Assembly: GCA_025934995.1 (NCBI GenBank)
Contig: JAICWC010000009.1
Span: forward strand, 1 to 47,665
DNA: 47,665 bases
Reading direction: 5' to 3'
Origin: Thermoleophilia bacterium
GTDB lineage: Bacteria > Actinomycetota > Thermoleophilia > Gaiellales > Gaiellaceae
In this document: in pieces, positions 17,839 through 28,025 of the stretch
Position numbering within the stretch: the stretch's first letter is position 1
Layout: each line of letters opens with the position of its first letter
Made by a program: the position numbers and the translations under genes
The notes under the pieces: model-generated
What the model was told of the DNA's origin: nothing
Database searches by the model: none
What the model saw: only the letters and a program-made list of their open reading frames with translations

Positions 17839-18432
17839 CTATCCGACCGGCGGTTCGAGCTCGGCGGGTTGCGGCTTCGGTTGTGCCGTCGGGAACGGCA
17901 GCACGTCGCTCGGATCCCGCCGCGCGAGCGGCGTCGGCGCGGATTCGACCCCCGGCAGCAGCCGTTTGTGTGGGTCGTTCACGATCACGGTGCCGACGAT
18001 CTTGTCCCAGAGTTCCTGGTTCCGGCTGTCCCAGACGAGCCAGAAGTTTGCGATCCCCAACGTCACCCAGGAGACGAGCCCGACGAGAGGCTTCGCCACG
18101 ATCTCGCGCACGAACATGCGACCCCAACTCGCCTTCTCGCCGGTCCGCAGGTCGACAGCGCGCATGCCGAGCAGCTGCTTCGCGGGCGTTTGGCCGCGAC
18201 CGTAGACGACGATGCTCCAAATGACCCAACCGACGATCAGGGTCACGCCGACCAGAATTCCCTCGAGCAGATATCCGCCGAAGCGACGTGCGGGCGAGCT
18301 GAGATGCACACCGGGCGGCAGGCCCTCGACCTGGCTGCAGAATTGACACGCGATCCCGCCTCCCCACTCACGGCCGCAAGACGGGCACGGACGAGCGGGC
18401 ATCAAGCCTGGCGTGACGGCGACCCCGGACAC
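17839..18432 (-). CDS. RDD family membrane protein with N-terminal zinc ribbon
   Basis: CPSCGREWGGGIACQFC; SSPARRFGGYLLEGILVGVTLIVGWVIW; QTPAKQLLGMRAVD. Confidence 0.82.
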   Translation of the reverse strand: MSGVAVTPGLMPARPCPSCGREWGGGIACQFCSQVEGLPPGVHLSSPARRFGGYLLEGILVGVTLIVGWVIWSIVVYGRGQTPAKQLLGMRAVDLRTGEKASWGRMFVREIVAKPLVGLVSWVTLGIANFWLVWDSRNQELWDKIVGTVIVNDPHKRLLPGVESAPTPLARRDPSDVLPFPTAQPKPQPAELEPPVG

Positions 18433-18501
18433 CCCTCGATGGTTTCAGCCGATGCCGCCGTTGTCCAGCGCGCTCGCGGCCGGCGAGTGCGAGCGGAAAA
18501 G

Positions 18502-18574
18502 AGCGGGAGACGGGACTCGAACCCGCGACCTACGGCTTGGGAAGCCGACGCTCTACCAACTGAGCTACTCCCGC
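18502..18574 (-). tRNA. tRNA-Gly(CCC)
   Basis: Reverse complement GCGGGAGTAGCTCAGTTGGTAGAGCGTCGGCTTCCCAAGCCGTAGGTCGCGGGTTCGAGTCCCGTCTCCCGCT. Confidence 0.95.
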
Positions 18575-18702
18575 GCGGAAGAACGATTTTAGCCGGGCCG
18601 CGAGGAGTCCACCGGCGGGCGACGGGCGACCGAGTTCTCCGGTCTCCGGCGTCCACCGCTCGGAATAATGGTCGGCGGGACACCGACCAGGGAGCGAAGG
18701 AC

Positions 18703-19725
18703 ATGAGCGAGCTGCACGAGACAGCGAAGGCGCTCGTCGCGGAGGGCAAGGGGATCCTCGCCGCGGACGAGAGCAGCGGCACGATCAAGAAGCGGTTCGA
18801 CTCGATCGGGCTCGAGTCGACCGAGCAGAACCGGCAGGCCTACCGCGACATGCTCTTCACGACGCCGGGCGCGGAGGAGTACATCAGCGGCGTCATCCTC
18901 TACGACGAGACGATTCGCCAAACGGCGCTCGACGGGACGCCGTTCCCGAAGCTGCTCGAGTCGAAGGGCGTCATCCCCGGGATCAAGGTCGACGAGGGCG
19001 CGAAGCCGCTCGCCCTGGCCAACGGCGAGACGGTCACCGAGGGCCTCGACGGGCTCCGTCAGCGGCTCGAGGAGTACCACGGGCTCGGCGCGCGGTTCGC
19101 GAAGTGGCGCGCGACGTATTCGATCACCGACGAGCTGCCGAGCGAATACTGCATCTGGACGAACGCGCACGCGCTCGCGCGCTACGCAGCGCTCTGCCAG
19201 GAGGCCGGGATCGTCCCCATCGTCGAGCCCGAGGTCCTGATGGACGGGACGCACACGATCGAGCGCGCGTACCACGTCACGTCGCGCGTGCTGAACGCGG
19301 TGTACACGGAGCTGTTCGACCAGCGCATCGACCTCGAGGGGACGCTGCTGAAGCCGAACATGGTGCTCTCCGGATACGAGGCGTCGAGTCGCGCGGGCGT
19401 GCAGGACGTCGCGGAGTGGACGCTCCGTTGTTTCAAGAAGCACGTCCCCGCAGCGGTTCCGGGGATCGTCTTCCTCTCGGGCGGACAGTCGGACGAGGAT
19501 GCGACCGCGCACCTCAACGCGATGAATGCAATGGGGCCGCTGCCGTGGGAGCTCTCGTTCTCGTACGGCCGCGCCCTGCAGGCGCCGGCGCTGAAGGCAT
19601 GGGGCGGCAAGCCGGAGAACGTCGAGGCCGGCCAGCGCGCCTACTACCACCGCGCGAAGATGAACAGCGCCGCGCGCACCGGCATGTACGCGCCCGAGAT
19701 GGAGCGCGAGGCCGTCACGGCGTAA
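18703..19725 (+). CDS. Class I fructose-bisphosphate aldolase
   Basis: MSELHETAKALVAEGKGILAADESSGTIKKRF...; GTLLKPNMVLSGY; FLSGGQSDEDATAHLNAMN. Confidence 0.95.
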   Translation: MSELHETAKALVAEGKGILAADESSGTIKKRFDSIGLESTEQNRQAYRDMLFTTPGAEEYISGVILYDETIRQTALDGTPFPKLLESKGVIPGIKVDEGAKPLALANGETVTEGLDGLRQRLEEYHGLGARFAKWRATYSITDELPSEYCIWTNAHALARYAALCQEAGIVPIVEPEVLMDGTHTIERAYHVTSRVLNAVYTELFDQRIDLEGTLLKPNMVLSGYEASSRAGVQDVAEWTLRCFKKHVPAAVPGIVFLSGGQSDEDATAHLNAMNAMGPLPWELSFSYGRALQAPALKAWGGKPENVEAGQRAYYHRAKMNSAARTGMYAPEMEREAVTA

Positions 19726-19759
19726 CCGTTCGCGCACGGCTGCCGTTCAACCGGCAGCC

Positions 19760-20092
19760 GTGCGCACCCTCGCCGTCGTCGCCGCCTGCCTCGCCGCCAC
19801 CGCGGTCGGCTTCACGCACGCGGTGATCAACCCGGACGTGCCGACCTCGTGGCTCCTGTCCGATCTGACCCTCGCCGCGATCGCGCTCTGCCTGCGCGGC
19901 GGCGGCGTGCTGGCCGGCGGACTGCTCGCGAACGCGATCGTGGCGCAGCTCTGCGGCGGTGTCCCCGATTTCGTCCCGCTCGCGGGCCGGCTGCTCAGCC
20001 CGGGCGACCTTGCGATCGTCCTCGGCTTCCTGCCGATCGCCTACAGGTACTCGAAGCCGGTCAGCGACGAGAGCTTCGCCAGCGACTGCTGA
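19760..20092 (+). CDS. Small hypothetical membrane protein
   Basis: GTG start; [65 protein letters not shown]... Confidence 0.55.
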   Translation: MRTLAVVAACLAATAVGFTHAVINPDVPTSWLLSDLTLAAIALCLRGGGVLAGGLLANAIVAQLCGGVPDFVPLAGRLLSPGDLAIVLGFLPIAYRYSKPVSDESFASDC

Positions 20093-21036
20093 GCGACGAT
20101 CCGGCGGACGGTGCCGGAACGCGAGCGCATGACGATCGAGTCGGTCGTCGCGCCGCCTTTCGTGTAGACGACGCCGCGCAGCAGCGCCCCGTTCGTGACG
20201 CCGGTCGCGGCGACGAAGACGTCCTCACCGGAGACGAGGTCGTCCGTATAGAGGACGCGCGCCGGGTCGAGGCCGGCGTCTACGAGCTGCTGCCGCTCGT
20301 CGTCGTCCCGCGGCCACAGCCGCCCCTGGATGCCGCCGCCGACGCACTTGAGCGCGGCTGCCGAGATCACGCCTTCGGGCGTACCGCCGATTCCGTAGAG
20401 CATGTCGACGCCGGTGCCCTCCTGCCCCGCGGCGATCGCCGGCGCGACGTCGCCGTCGCGAATGAGGCGGACGCGCGCGCCTGCTTCGCGCAGCGCTGCG
20501 ATCAGCTCGTCGTGGCGGTCGCGCTCGAGGACGACGACGTCGACCTCGCGCGGCGACTTTCCGAGCGCCCGCGCGACCGTGGCCACGTTCTCGCCCGGGC
20601 TCTTCGTGATGTCGATCGCGTCGACCGCCCCTGGGCCGACGGCGATCTTCTCCATGTAGACGGCTGCGCCCGGGAACAGCATCGTCCCCCGCTCCGCGAC
20701 GGCGATGACGCTGATCGCACCCGTCTGGCCGAGAGCGGTGAGCCGCGTCCCTTCGAGGGGGTCCACTGCGACGTCGACCTCCGGGCCCTCCCCGCTCCCG
20801 ACTTCCTCGCCGTTGTAGAGCATCGGGGCCTCGTCCTTCTCGCCCTCGCCGATCACGACGACGCCGCGCATCGCAACGCTGTCGAGCACGTAGCGCATCG
20901 CATCGACGGCAGCCTGGTCGGCAGATTCCTTCTCACCGCGGCCGATCCATCGCGCAGCGGCCATCGCGCCCGCCTCCGTCACGCGGACGAGCTCCATGGC
21001 GATGTTGCGGTCGGGTGCCGCGCGGTGCGTGCTCAC
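20041..21036 (-). CDS. glpX: Fructose-1,6-bisphosphatase class II (GlpX)
   Basis: [35 protein letters not shown]...[24 protein letters not shown]...VAVDPLEGT. Confidence 0.95.
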   Translation of the reverse strand: MSTHRAAPDRNIAMELVRVTEAGAMAAARWIGRGEKESADQAAVDAMRYVLDSVAMRGVVVIGEGEKDEAPMLYNGEEVGSGEGPEVDVAVDPLEGTRLTALGQTGAISVIAVAERGTMLFPGAAVYMEKIAVGPGAVDAIDITKSPGENVATVARALGKSPREVDVVVLERDRHDELIAALREAGARVRLIRDGDVAPAIAAGQEGTGVDMLYGIGGTPEGVISAAALKCVGGGIQGRLWPRDDDERQQLVDAGLDPARVLYTDDLVSGEDVFVAATGVTNGALLRGVVYTKGGATTDSIVMRSRSGTVRRIVAQQSLAKLSSLTGFEYL

Positions 21037-21047
21037 GGCGCGCGACT

Positions 21048-21341
21048 CTACTGCGGCCCGAACCACGAGTGCGTGACGAACCACGCGATCAGGAGCTGCA
21101 GGACGAACAGAATGATCCCGCTGGCGATGCCGCCGATCACAGCGCCGCGCACCTTGCGTGCAGACGAGGCGACGAAGAAGCCGAGGAGCAGGCCGAGAAT
21201 CAGGATCACGTAGGCGACCGACCCGGCGCCGACCGCGAGGGCGATCAGGCCCAGAAGGAGCGACGGCCCGTAGCCCACCGCGAACTTCTGCCAGTAGAGA
21301 CGGACGCGCTCGCGGCGCGTGAGCAGGAGCCCGTCGGCCAT
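21048..21341 (-). CDS. Small hypothetical membrane protein
   Basis: [66 protein letters not shown]...; ATGA overlap with argS. Confidence 0.6.
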   Translation of the reverse strand: MADGLLLTRRERVRLYWQKFAVGYGPSLLLGLIALAVGAGSVAYVILILGLLLGFFVASSARKVRGAVIGGIASGIILFVLQLLIAWFVTHSWFGPQ

Positions 21342-22834
21342 TACATCCGCTCCGGTGCGTCCACTCCCACGAGATCGAGGCAGCGTGCGATCACACGCTG
21401 GGTTGCCCGGCAGAGCGCGAGCCGGAACGCTTCCTGGTCGCTCTCGAGCACGCGGTGCTCGTGGTAGAAGCGGTGAAAGTCGTCTGCGACGCGGATCGCG
21501 TACGCCGGGATCGCCTGTGGGCCGCGCTTCACGGCCGCGTCGGCTACGACGGCTGGGAGCTCGGCGAGTCGCTTGATCAGCTCGCGCTCCTCGCGATTGA
21601 CGAGAAGTTGCGCCGGCATCGATGCAGGCGCTGCCGGCGCCTGCCTCATGATCCCCGAGATCCGTGCGTGCGCGTACTGCACGTAGTAGACCGGGTTCTT
21701 CTGGGAGCGCTCCGCGGCGAGGTCGATGTCGATGTCGATCGTCTGGTCGGGCCCGCGGTTGACGAGGTACCAGCGGGCCGCGTCGACGCCGATCTCGTCC
21801 ATGAAGTCGTCGAGGAAGACGACGTCGCCGCGGCGCTTCGACATCTTCGTCTTGTCGCCGCCCTTGGTCAGGTGCACGAGCTGATAGAGCAGCACCTCGA
21901 CCCGATCGGGGTCGTAGCCGAGCATGCGCGCAACCGCGGCGTACCAGTTGCGGGTGCCGTGGTGGTCCGCCCCGAGCACGTAGATCGCACGGTCGAACCC
22001 ACGCTCGAGCTTGTCGACGAGATATGCGACGTCGGCGGCGCGGTAGGTCGGCGAGCGGTCGCCCGACCGGAGCAGGACGCGATCCTCGTCGTCCCCATAG
22101 GCGGACGAGCGCGCCCAGAGGGCGCCGTCGTGTTCGTAGGTGTCCAGTCGCGGCAGCAGCTCGGGTAGCCGTTGCTCGAGCTCGCTCTGCTTCGCCCATG
22201 AGTCGAAATGGATCCGAAAGCGCTCGAGCGACTCCTCGATCTGCGCGCGCATCAGCACGACCGGGTCGCCTTTCAGCTGCGCGAGCTCGGAGAGGTACGC
22301 GCCGTGATAGCCGTCCTCCGGGGGCTCGTCTCCGTGCCGCACGGCGTCGACCGATGCGCGGAACTTGTCCATCTGCGCGCCGGCGTCGTTGTAGTAGTAC
22401 TCGCGCTCGACGCTGCTGCCGGTCAGCTCGAGGAGACGCGCAACGGCGTCACCGTACGCGCCGTTCCTCGCCGACGCGACGGTGATCGGGCCCGTCGGAT
22501 TCGCGCTGACCATCTCGACTTGCACGCGCGTCCCCGATGTCGGGAAGGCGAGGTCGTCGTCGAGCAGCACCTTCAACGCCTCGACGAACCACGCGTCGGC
22601 CAGGAAGAGGTTGACGAAGCCCGGGCCGGCGATCTCGGCACGCTCGACGTGCGGCAGCCCCTCCGCGGCCGCGACGAGCTCGCCCGCCAGCTCGCGGGGA
22701 GCCTGCCGACGCGTGCCGGCGAGTCGCAGCGCGGCGTTCGTCGCGTAGTCGCCGTGCTCGGCCTCGGCAGGGCGCTCCAGCTCGATGTCCGGGCCGAGCG
22801 CACGCCCGAGCGCGCTGACGGGATCAGCCGCCAA
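21341..22834 (-). CDS. argS: Arginyl-tRNA synthetase
   Basis: [45 protein letters not shown]-terminal anticodon-binding DALR-type region. Confidence 0.92.
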   Translation of the reverse strand: MAADPVSALGRALGPDIELERPAEAEHGDYATNAALRLAGTRRQAPRELAGELVAAAEGLPHVERAEIAGPGFVNLFLADAWFVEALKVLLDDDLAFPTSGTRVQVEMVSANPTGPITVASARNGAYGDAVARLLELTGSSVEREYYYNDAGAQMDKFRASVDAVRHGDEPPEDGYHGAYLSELAQLKGDPVVLMRAQIEESLERFRIHFDSWAKQSELEQRLPELLPRLDTYEHDGALWARSSAYGDDEDRVLLRSGDRSPTYRAADVAYLVDKLERGFDRAIYVLGADHHGTRNWYAAVARMLGYDPDRVEVLLYQLVHLTKGGDKTKMSKRRGDVVFLDDFMDEIGVDAARWYLVNRGPDQTIDIDIDLAAERSQKNPVYYVQYAHARISGIMRQAPAAPASMPAQLLVNREERELIKRLAELPAVVADAAVKRGPQAIPAYAIRVADDFHRFYHEHRVLESDQEAFRLALCRATQRVIARCLDLVGVDAPERM

Positions 22835-23834
22835 CGGCGAACAGATCCTCGAGGCGTTGCAGCTCGTCGGACGTGCCGACGCCGACGATCACGTCGCCGG
22901 CTTCGACGAGGACCTCCGGCTCGGGCGTCGTGTCGAACGTCCCGTCCTTCTTGCGGAGCGCGACGATGATCGCGCCCGTCTCGTGTCTCACGCGCAGGTC
23001 GCGGATCGTCTTGCCGGCGCTCTCACAGGTGTCGTGCACCTCGATCTGCGCCATGTGGAGGTCGGCGCCTGCCGCGGTCAGCACGGTGTCGAGGAACTCC
23101 GTCACCTGCGGTCGCAGGACGAGGTTCGCCATCGTCCGGCCGGCCGCCGTGTACGGCATGACGACCCGGTCCGCTCCCGCGAGCCGCAACTTCTTCATCG
23201 CGTCCTCGTCGGACGCGCGCGCGACGATCTGCAGGTCGGGGCGCGCGTTCCGAGCCGACAGCGTGATGTACAGGTTGTCCGCATCGTCATCCGACGCGAC
23301 GACGAGGCCGCGCGCACGATCGAGCCCCGCGTGGGCGAGATCCTCGTCTTCGGTGCCGTTGCCCTCGATCAAGAGGTCGCCGTGCGCCTTCGCCGCCGCG
23401 ACCGCGTCCTCGCGGAAGTCGAGCACGACGTACGACACGCCGGAGTGCCGGAACTCCTCCGCGACCCGGCGTCCGACCCGGCCGTAGCCGCAGATGATGA
23501 AGTGGTCGTGCATGCGGTCCAGCGCTCGCTCCCTCCGTCGCTCCGCGAGCGCACCCGTGAGCACGCCGCCGGAGATGGTCTCGACGATAACCGCGCCCGC
23601 ATAGCCGATGATCGTCAACCCACAGACCGCCATGCCGATCGAGAGCGCGCGCGCCGCGTCGCTCGGCGGCACCGTGTCGAGACCGGTGAGCGAGGCCGTG
23701 ATCACGGACCGGTAGAACGACTGGAACCACGTCTCGTGGAGAATCCGGTGGAAGCCGACCGTCCCGCCCGCGATCGTCGCGACAACCGCTCCGAGGAGCA
23801 GTGCAATCTGCCTGAGGCGCCGCATGGGATCCAT
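22824..23834 (-). CDS. Potassium channel / RCK (TrkA-N, TrkA-C) protein
   Basis: FYRSVITASLTGLDTVPPSD pore-like region; HFIICGYGRVGRRVAEEF Rossmann; C-terminal VLVEAGDVIVGVGTSDEL. Confidence 0.87.
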   Translation of the reverse strand: MDPMRRLRQIALLLGAVVATIAGGTVGFHRILHETWFQSFYRSVITASLTGLDTVPPSDAARALSIGMAVCGLTIIGYAGAVIVETISGGVLTGALAERRRERALDRMHDHFIICGYGRVGRRVAEEFRHSGVSYVVLDFREDAVAAAKAHGDLLIEGNGTEDEDLAHAGLDRARGLVVASDDDADNLYITLSARNARPDLQIVARASDEDAMKKLRLAGADRVVMPYTAAGRTMANLVLRPQVTEFLDTVLTAAGADLHMAQIEVHDTCESAGKTIRDLRVRHETGAIIVALRKKDGTFDTTPEPEVLVEAGDVIVGVGTSDELQRLEDLFAVGG

Positions 23835-23853
23835 CCCGGCCTAGTATTCCCAC

Positions 23854-24168
23854 GTGGAAGACGACGAGCAGCAGCCCGAGGTCGACCAGAACGGCGAGCG
23901 CCGGCTCAACATCCATCTCGACCCGAGCGACATCGCCGGCGTCTACGCCAATTTCGCGAACATCACGTTCTCGCGCTACGAGTTCACGCTGACGTTCGCG
24001 CGGATCGAACACGAAGTGGAAGAGGGCGACGTCCCCGGCGCGGTCGTCTCGCGGATCAACGCGTCACCGCGCTTCGTCGAAGAGCTGATCGCGGCCCTGC
24101 AGGACTCGTGGTCGAAGTTCCAGACGACCGAAGGGATTCGCAATCTGCCGGAGACCCCCGGCCACTGA
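23854..24168 (+). CDS. DUF3467 family protein
   Basis: LNIHLDPSDIAGVYANFANITFSRYEFTLTFARIEHEVEEGDVPGAVVSRINASPRFVEELIAALQDSWSKFQ. Confidence 0.82.
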   Translation: MEDDEQQPEVDQNGERRLNIHLDPSDIAGVYANFANITFSRYEFTLTFARIEHEVEEGDVPGAVVSRINASPRFVEELIAALQDSWSKFQTTEGIRNLPETPGH

Positions 24169-24171
24169 CGC

Positions 24172-24888
24172 GTGCGCGTCGCCGTCGTCTCGGACATCCA
24201 CGGCAATCTGGCGGCGCTCGAGGCGGTTCTCGCTGCGATCGACGCGAGCGCACCCGACGAGATCTGGTGCCTCGGCGACATCGTCGGGTACGGCGCGCGG
24301 CCGAACGAGTGCTGCGCGATCGTCCGCGAACGTGCAACGGTCTGTCTAGGCGGGAACCACGATCTCGCGGTGCGCGGGACGATCGATCTCACCGACTTCA
24401 GCGGCGACGCCGGGGTGGCAGCCGCCTGGACGAGAGGCGTGATCGACGCCGGGTCGCTCGCGTTCCTGCAGACGCTCGACGTGCAGGCGACGGCGCACGA
24501 AATCGCCCTCTATCACGGCAGCGCTCGCGATCCGGTCTGGGAGTACGTGCTTTCCGACGATGCCGCCGCGGTCACGTTGATGTTGACCGACGCGCCGACC
24601 GTGCTCGTCGGGCACAGCCACGTCGCGCTCGCCGTCTCGTCGGCGCTTGCAGGCGGCGTCGCGCCGGCGGGAACGACCGTCGATCTGGCGTCGGCCCGCT
24701 GGCTGCTCAACCCGGGCTCGGTCGGCCAGCCTCGCGACGGCGATCCGCGCGCCGCCTACCTCGCGCTCGATCTCGCTACCCACACCGCGTCGTTCGAGCG
24801 CATCGAGTACGACATCGCGCGCACGCAGGCCGAGATCCGCGGCGCCGGACTGCCAGAGGCGCTGGCGAAGCGCCTCGAAACGGGATGA
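24172..24888 (+). CDS. Metallophosphoesterase (YfcE/ApaH-like)
   Basis: VRVAVVSDIHGNLAALEAVLAAI...IWCLGDIVGYGARPNECC...GNHD...LVGHSHV...LLNPGSVGQPRDGDPRAAY. Confidence 0.9.
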   Translation: MRVAVVSDIHGNLAALEAVLAAIDASAPDEIWCLGDIVGYGARPNECCAIVRERATVCLGGNHDLAVRGTIDLTDFSGDAGVAAAWTRGVIDAGSLAFLQTLDVQATAHEIALYHGSARDPVWEYVLSDDAAAVTLMLTDAPTVLVGHSHVALAVSSALAGGVAPAGTTVDLASARWLLNPGSVGQPRDGDPRAAYLALDLATHTASFERIEYDIARTQAEIRGAGLPEALAKRLETG

Positions 24889-25283
24889 AGGCGCTCGCCG
24901 CGGTCGCGCTGCTGCTCGTCGCCGGCTGTGGCGCCGCGCGCCCCGCTCCACCCCGCGTCCCGAAGCTTCCGCACGCACTCGCGAGCGCGTGGCGCGCGCA
25001 GGCCGACGGTGTTGCCGCCGCCCTCGACGCAGGCGACGGCTGCCTCGCGCAGCAGCGTGCCGTCGCGCTACGCGCCTCGGTGATCGACGCGGTCAACGCG
25101 CGACGGGTACAGCCGCGCTTCGAGGAGACGCTGGTCGGCGCGGTCAACGACCTCGCGGCACGCATCTCCTGCGTGCCGCCGGCTCCGGCCCCGCCGGCAC
25201 CGCCTGCGCCGCCTGCACCGCACGAAGGGCACGGTCACGGGCACGACCATCACAAACACGGCAAGCACGGAGACGGCGATTGA
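24885..25283 (+). CDS. Putative lipoprotein with Pro-rich and His-rich C-terminus
   Basis: MKALAAVALLLVAGCGAARP (lipobox AGC) ... PPAPAPPAPPAPPAPHEGHGHGHDHHKHGKHGDGD. Confidence 0.75.
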   Translation: MKALAAVALLLVAGCGAARPAPPRVPKLPHALASAWRAQADGVAAALDAGDGCLAQQRAVALRASVIDAVNARRVQPRFEETLVGAVNDLAARISCVPPAPAPPAPPAPPAPHEGHGHGHDHHKHGKHGDGD

Positions 25284-26005
25284 TCGCCGGCCGCTACGAG
25301 CCGCTCGAGAACGGCCTCGCGCGCGACACCGAGCTCGATCGAATCGTGCGCATCCGCTGGATAACGACGCGGGACGAGGTCGACGATCCGCGCCTCTCCG
25401 ATCCCAGCGTCGTGCGCGTCTTCGACATCGGCGAGCACGAGGGACGGCGCTTCGCGGCCATCGAGTACGTCGACGGCCTGCCGCTCGCGCTGCGCGCGCC
25501 GATCGAGCTCGACGAGGCAGTCATCCTCGGTACGCACGCGGCCCGTGCGCTCGTGAACGCGCATGCGCTCGGGCTCGTGCATGCCGGCGAGCTGATCGTT
25601 CGCGACGACGGCGTCCCGAAGCTGAGCGGCTTTCGTCCAGGTGCGCCGGGAGACGACGTGCGCGCGCTCGCGCAGGCGCTGAACGACACGTCGCCCGACC
25701 TCCCGCGCCTGCGCGCGGAGACGCCGCAGGAGTTGGTCCGCGAGCTCCGCGCCGTCCGACCGGCCGCGGCAGAGACCGTGCCCTTCACACCGATCGCAGC
25801 GCCGCGCCGCCGTGCTCGCCTGTCGCTCGTGCTCGTCGCGATCGCCGTGCTCGCACTCGCCGTCGGTCTGACCGCGGCGTTCGATCAGGGCTCGAAGCCG
25901 AAGCCGCGTCCGATCGCGCGTGTGACTCCTGTTGCGCCCGGGGCGAACGCCGCGCAGGAAGCGCGGAACCTCAGTGCGTGGCTGAGTCGCTACTCGACAC
26001 GCTGA
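25280..26005 (+). CDS. Membrane-anchored pseudokinase (degenerate PknB-like kinase domain + C-terminal TM)
   Basis: TTG start; LIAGRYEPLENGLARDTELDRIVRIRW...FAAIEYVDGLPL...AHALGLVHAGELIVRDDGVPKLSGF; HRD and DFG motifs not conserved; TM RLSLVLVAIAVLALAVGLTAAF. Confidence 0.7.
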   Translation: MIAGRYEPLENGLARDTELDRIVRIRWITTRDEVDDPRLSDPSVVRVFDIGEHEGRRFAAIEYVDGLPLALRAPIELDEAVILGTHAARALVNAHALGLVHAGELIVRDDGVPKLSGFRPGAPGDDVRALAQALNDTSPDLPRLRAETPQELVRELRAVRPAAAETVPFTPIAAPRRRARLSLVLVAIAVLALAVGLTAAFDQGSKPKPRPIARVTPVAPGANAAQEARNLSAWLSRYSTR

Positions 26006-26570
26006 CCGGCGGCTCGTCGTGCAGGAAGATGCCCTCCCGCGCGAGCGCGAGCTGGACGTCTTCGCGAGCCTTGTAGATCCGCCACTTGACGGTGGCGAGC
26101 GTCACCTCGAGCGCGTCCGCGATCTCTGTATAGGAAAGGCCGACGATGTCGCGGAGGAGCAGCGCCATCTTCAGGTCGACGTTGAGGTTCTCGACCGCGC
26201 GCCACACGGCGTCGATCGCCTCCATCCGCTCGAACGGGGCGTCCACGACCTCGAGGTGGGGCGCGTCGTCGATCTGGACGACCGCACGCGGACGGCGCTC
26301 GACCGCGCGCAGCTCGTCGAGAACGCGGTTCTTCGTCACCTGGAACAGCCAGGTGGTGAACTTCGACCGCAGCGAGAACTTCGGCAGGCCCTGGAAGACG
26401 CGCAGGAACACCTCCTGCGTCAGGTCCTCCGCGAGCGACCGGTCACCGACCAGGCGCAGCACGTAGTTGAACACCGGCACCTGATATGCGCGCACGATCA
26501 ACGAGAACGCGCGCTCATCTCCGCGCTGAGCCTTCCGCAGGACTCCGAAGTCAGGCTGTGGCAGTGACAA
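25971..26570 (-). CDS. ECF-type RNA polymerase sigma factor
   Basis: DERAFSLIVRAYQVPVFNYVLRLVGDRSLAEDLTQEVFLRVFQGLPKF (region 2); LSYTEIADALEVTLATVKWRIYKARE (region 4). Confidence 0.92.
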   Translation of the reverse strand: MSLPQPDFGVLRKAQRGDERAFSLIVRAYQVPVFNYVLRLVGDRSLAEDLTQEVFLRVFQGLPKFSLRSKFTTWLFQVTKNRVLDELRAVERRPRAVVQIDDAPHLEVVDAPFERMEAIDAVWRAVENLNVDLKMALLLRDIVGLSYTEIADALEVTLATVKWRIYKAREDVQLALAREGIFLHDEPPVSVSSSDSATH

Positions 26571-26579
26571 GGCGCACCA

Positions 26580-28025
26580 TCATATCCGCGTAATCAGCGA
26601 TTTCCCCGTCATTTGTAAGGGCTGGGCAAAACCCAAAAGGTCGAGGACCGTGGGTGCGACATCGGATAATTCGCCGCCCTCCCGCATCCCCACATCAGGA
26701 TCCGTCAGGATCGCCGGGACGAGGTTGGTCGTATGTGCGGTGTGCGGGCTGACCCCGTCCGGCTCGAGCAGCACTTCGGCGTTGCCGTGGTCGGCGATCA
26801 CGAGACAGACGCCGCCGGCACGCTCGGTCGCCGCCACGACGCGGCCGAGGCAGCGGTCGGTCGTCTCGACGGCCTCGACGACCGCGGAGACGACACCCGT
26901 GTGGCCGACCATGTCGGGGTTCGCGAAGTTGATGACCGCGAAGCCGTAGCCCGCCCCGATCCGCGACTCGAACTCGCCCGTCAGCTCCTCGGCCGACATC
27001 TCGGGCTTGAAGTCGTAGCTCGGGACGTCGCGCGGCGACGGTACGAGCACTCGGTCCTCGCCGTCGTGGTCCTCCTCGCGTCCACCGTTGAAGAAGTACG
27101 TGACGTGCGCGTACTTCTCCGTCTCGGCCGTGTGCAGCTGCCGCACATGGTGTTGTTCGAGAACGTCGGCGAGAACCATTTCCACGGGCTGCTCCGGGAA
27201 CGCGACGGGGAATGCGAAATCCTCTCGGTACTTCGTCATCGTCGTCAGGTCGGTTTTCAGCTCGCCGAGCTTCTCGCACAGCTGCCGGGCGCGGTCGGGA
27301 CGGAAGTTGAAGAAGATCGCCGCGTCCGTCGTCGGGTCGAGGCGTGGGCGGCCGTCGATCACGGTCGGCGGGATGAACTCGTCGGTGATGCCGTCGTCGT
27401 AGCTCGCCTGCACCGCCTGGAGCGGGTCGGCAGCGTGCGGCCCCGTCCCCTGCACGATTGCGTCGACCGCGAGCTGCGTCCGCTCCCACCGCTTGTCGCG
27501 GTCCATGGCGTAGTAGCGGCCGGCGACGGTCGCGATGCGGTCGATCGGCAGCTCTGCGAGATCGTGGACGGCCGCGTGCGGCGAGACGTCGCGGCCGTCG
27601 GTGAAGGCGTGGATCCACGTCTTCTCCGGCGCGAACGTCATCAGCGCCTGCACGTGCTCGATGTGGGAGTGGACGCCGCCGTGCGAGACGAGCCCGAGCA
27701 GGTGCACGTTCTTCCCCCGCTCGAACGCTGCGGCGAGGTTCGGGCTCGCGAAGAAGCTCCCGTCTGCGATCGCCCGGTTCACGCGCTGGAAGTCCTGGTC
27801 GAGGATGCGGCCGGAGCCGATCGTCAGGTGGCCGACCTCCGAGTTGCCCATCTGCCCGGGCGGCAGACCAACCGCCTCGCCCGAAGCGGCGAGCCGCGTG
27901 TGCGGGAACTCGCGCCACAGCCGATCGAACACCGGCGTGTCCGCGAGCTCGACCGCGTTCCCCGGACCGGCGGGAGCGCAGCCCCAGCCGTCGAGGATGA
28001 CGAGGGTTACGAGCCGGCGCGACAA
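26580..28025 (-). CDS. gpmI: 2,3-bisphosphoglycerate-independent phosphoglycerate mutase
   Basis: TLVILDGWGCAPAGPGNAVELADTPVFDRLW..., GQMGNSEVGHLTIGSGRI; probable TTG start at 28025. Confidence 0.95.
   Translation of the reverse strand: MSRRLVTLVILDGWGCAPAGPGNAVELADTPVFDRLWREFPHTRLAASGEAVGLPPGQMGNSEVGHLTIGSGRILDQDFQRVNRAIADGSFFASPNLAAAFERGKNVHLLGLVSHGGVHSHIEHVQALMTFAPEKTWIHAFTDGRDVSPHAAVHDLAELPIDRIATVAGRYYAMDRDKRWERTQLAVDAIVQGTGPHAADPLQAVQASYDDGITDEFIPPTVIDGRPRLDPTTDAAIFFNFRPDRARQLCEKLGELKTDLTTMTKYREDFAFPVAFPEQPVEMVLADVLEQHHVRQLHTAETEKYAHVTYFFNGGREEDHDGEDRVLVPSPRDVPSYDFKPEMSAEELTGEFESRIGAGYGFAVINFANPDMVGHTGVVSAVVEAVETTDRCLGRVVAATERAGGVCLVIADHGNAEVLLEPDGVSPHTAHTTNLVPAILTDPDVGMREGGELSDVAPTVLDLLGFAQPLQMTGKSLITRI

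Noticed and set aside
18402-18788. ORF encoding ...SSSVGRASASQAVGRGFESRLPL...
   Set aside because: Spurious translation across tRNA-Gly
24166-24174. In-frame TGA between DUF3467 and the metallophosphoesterase as a third selenoprotein
   Set aside because: The two flanking products are complete, unrelated proteins; the second has its own GTG start and canonical N-terminus
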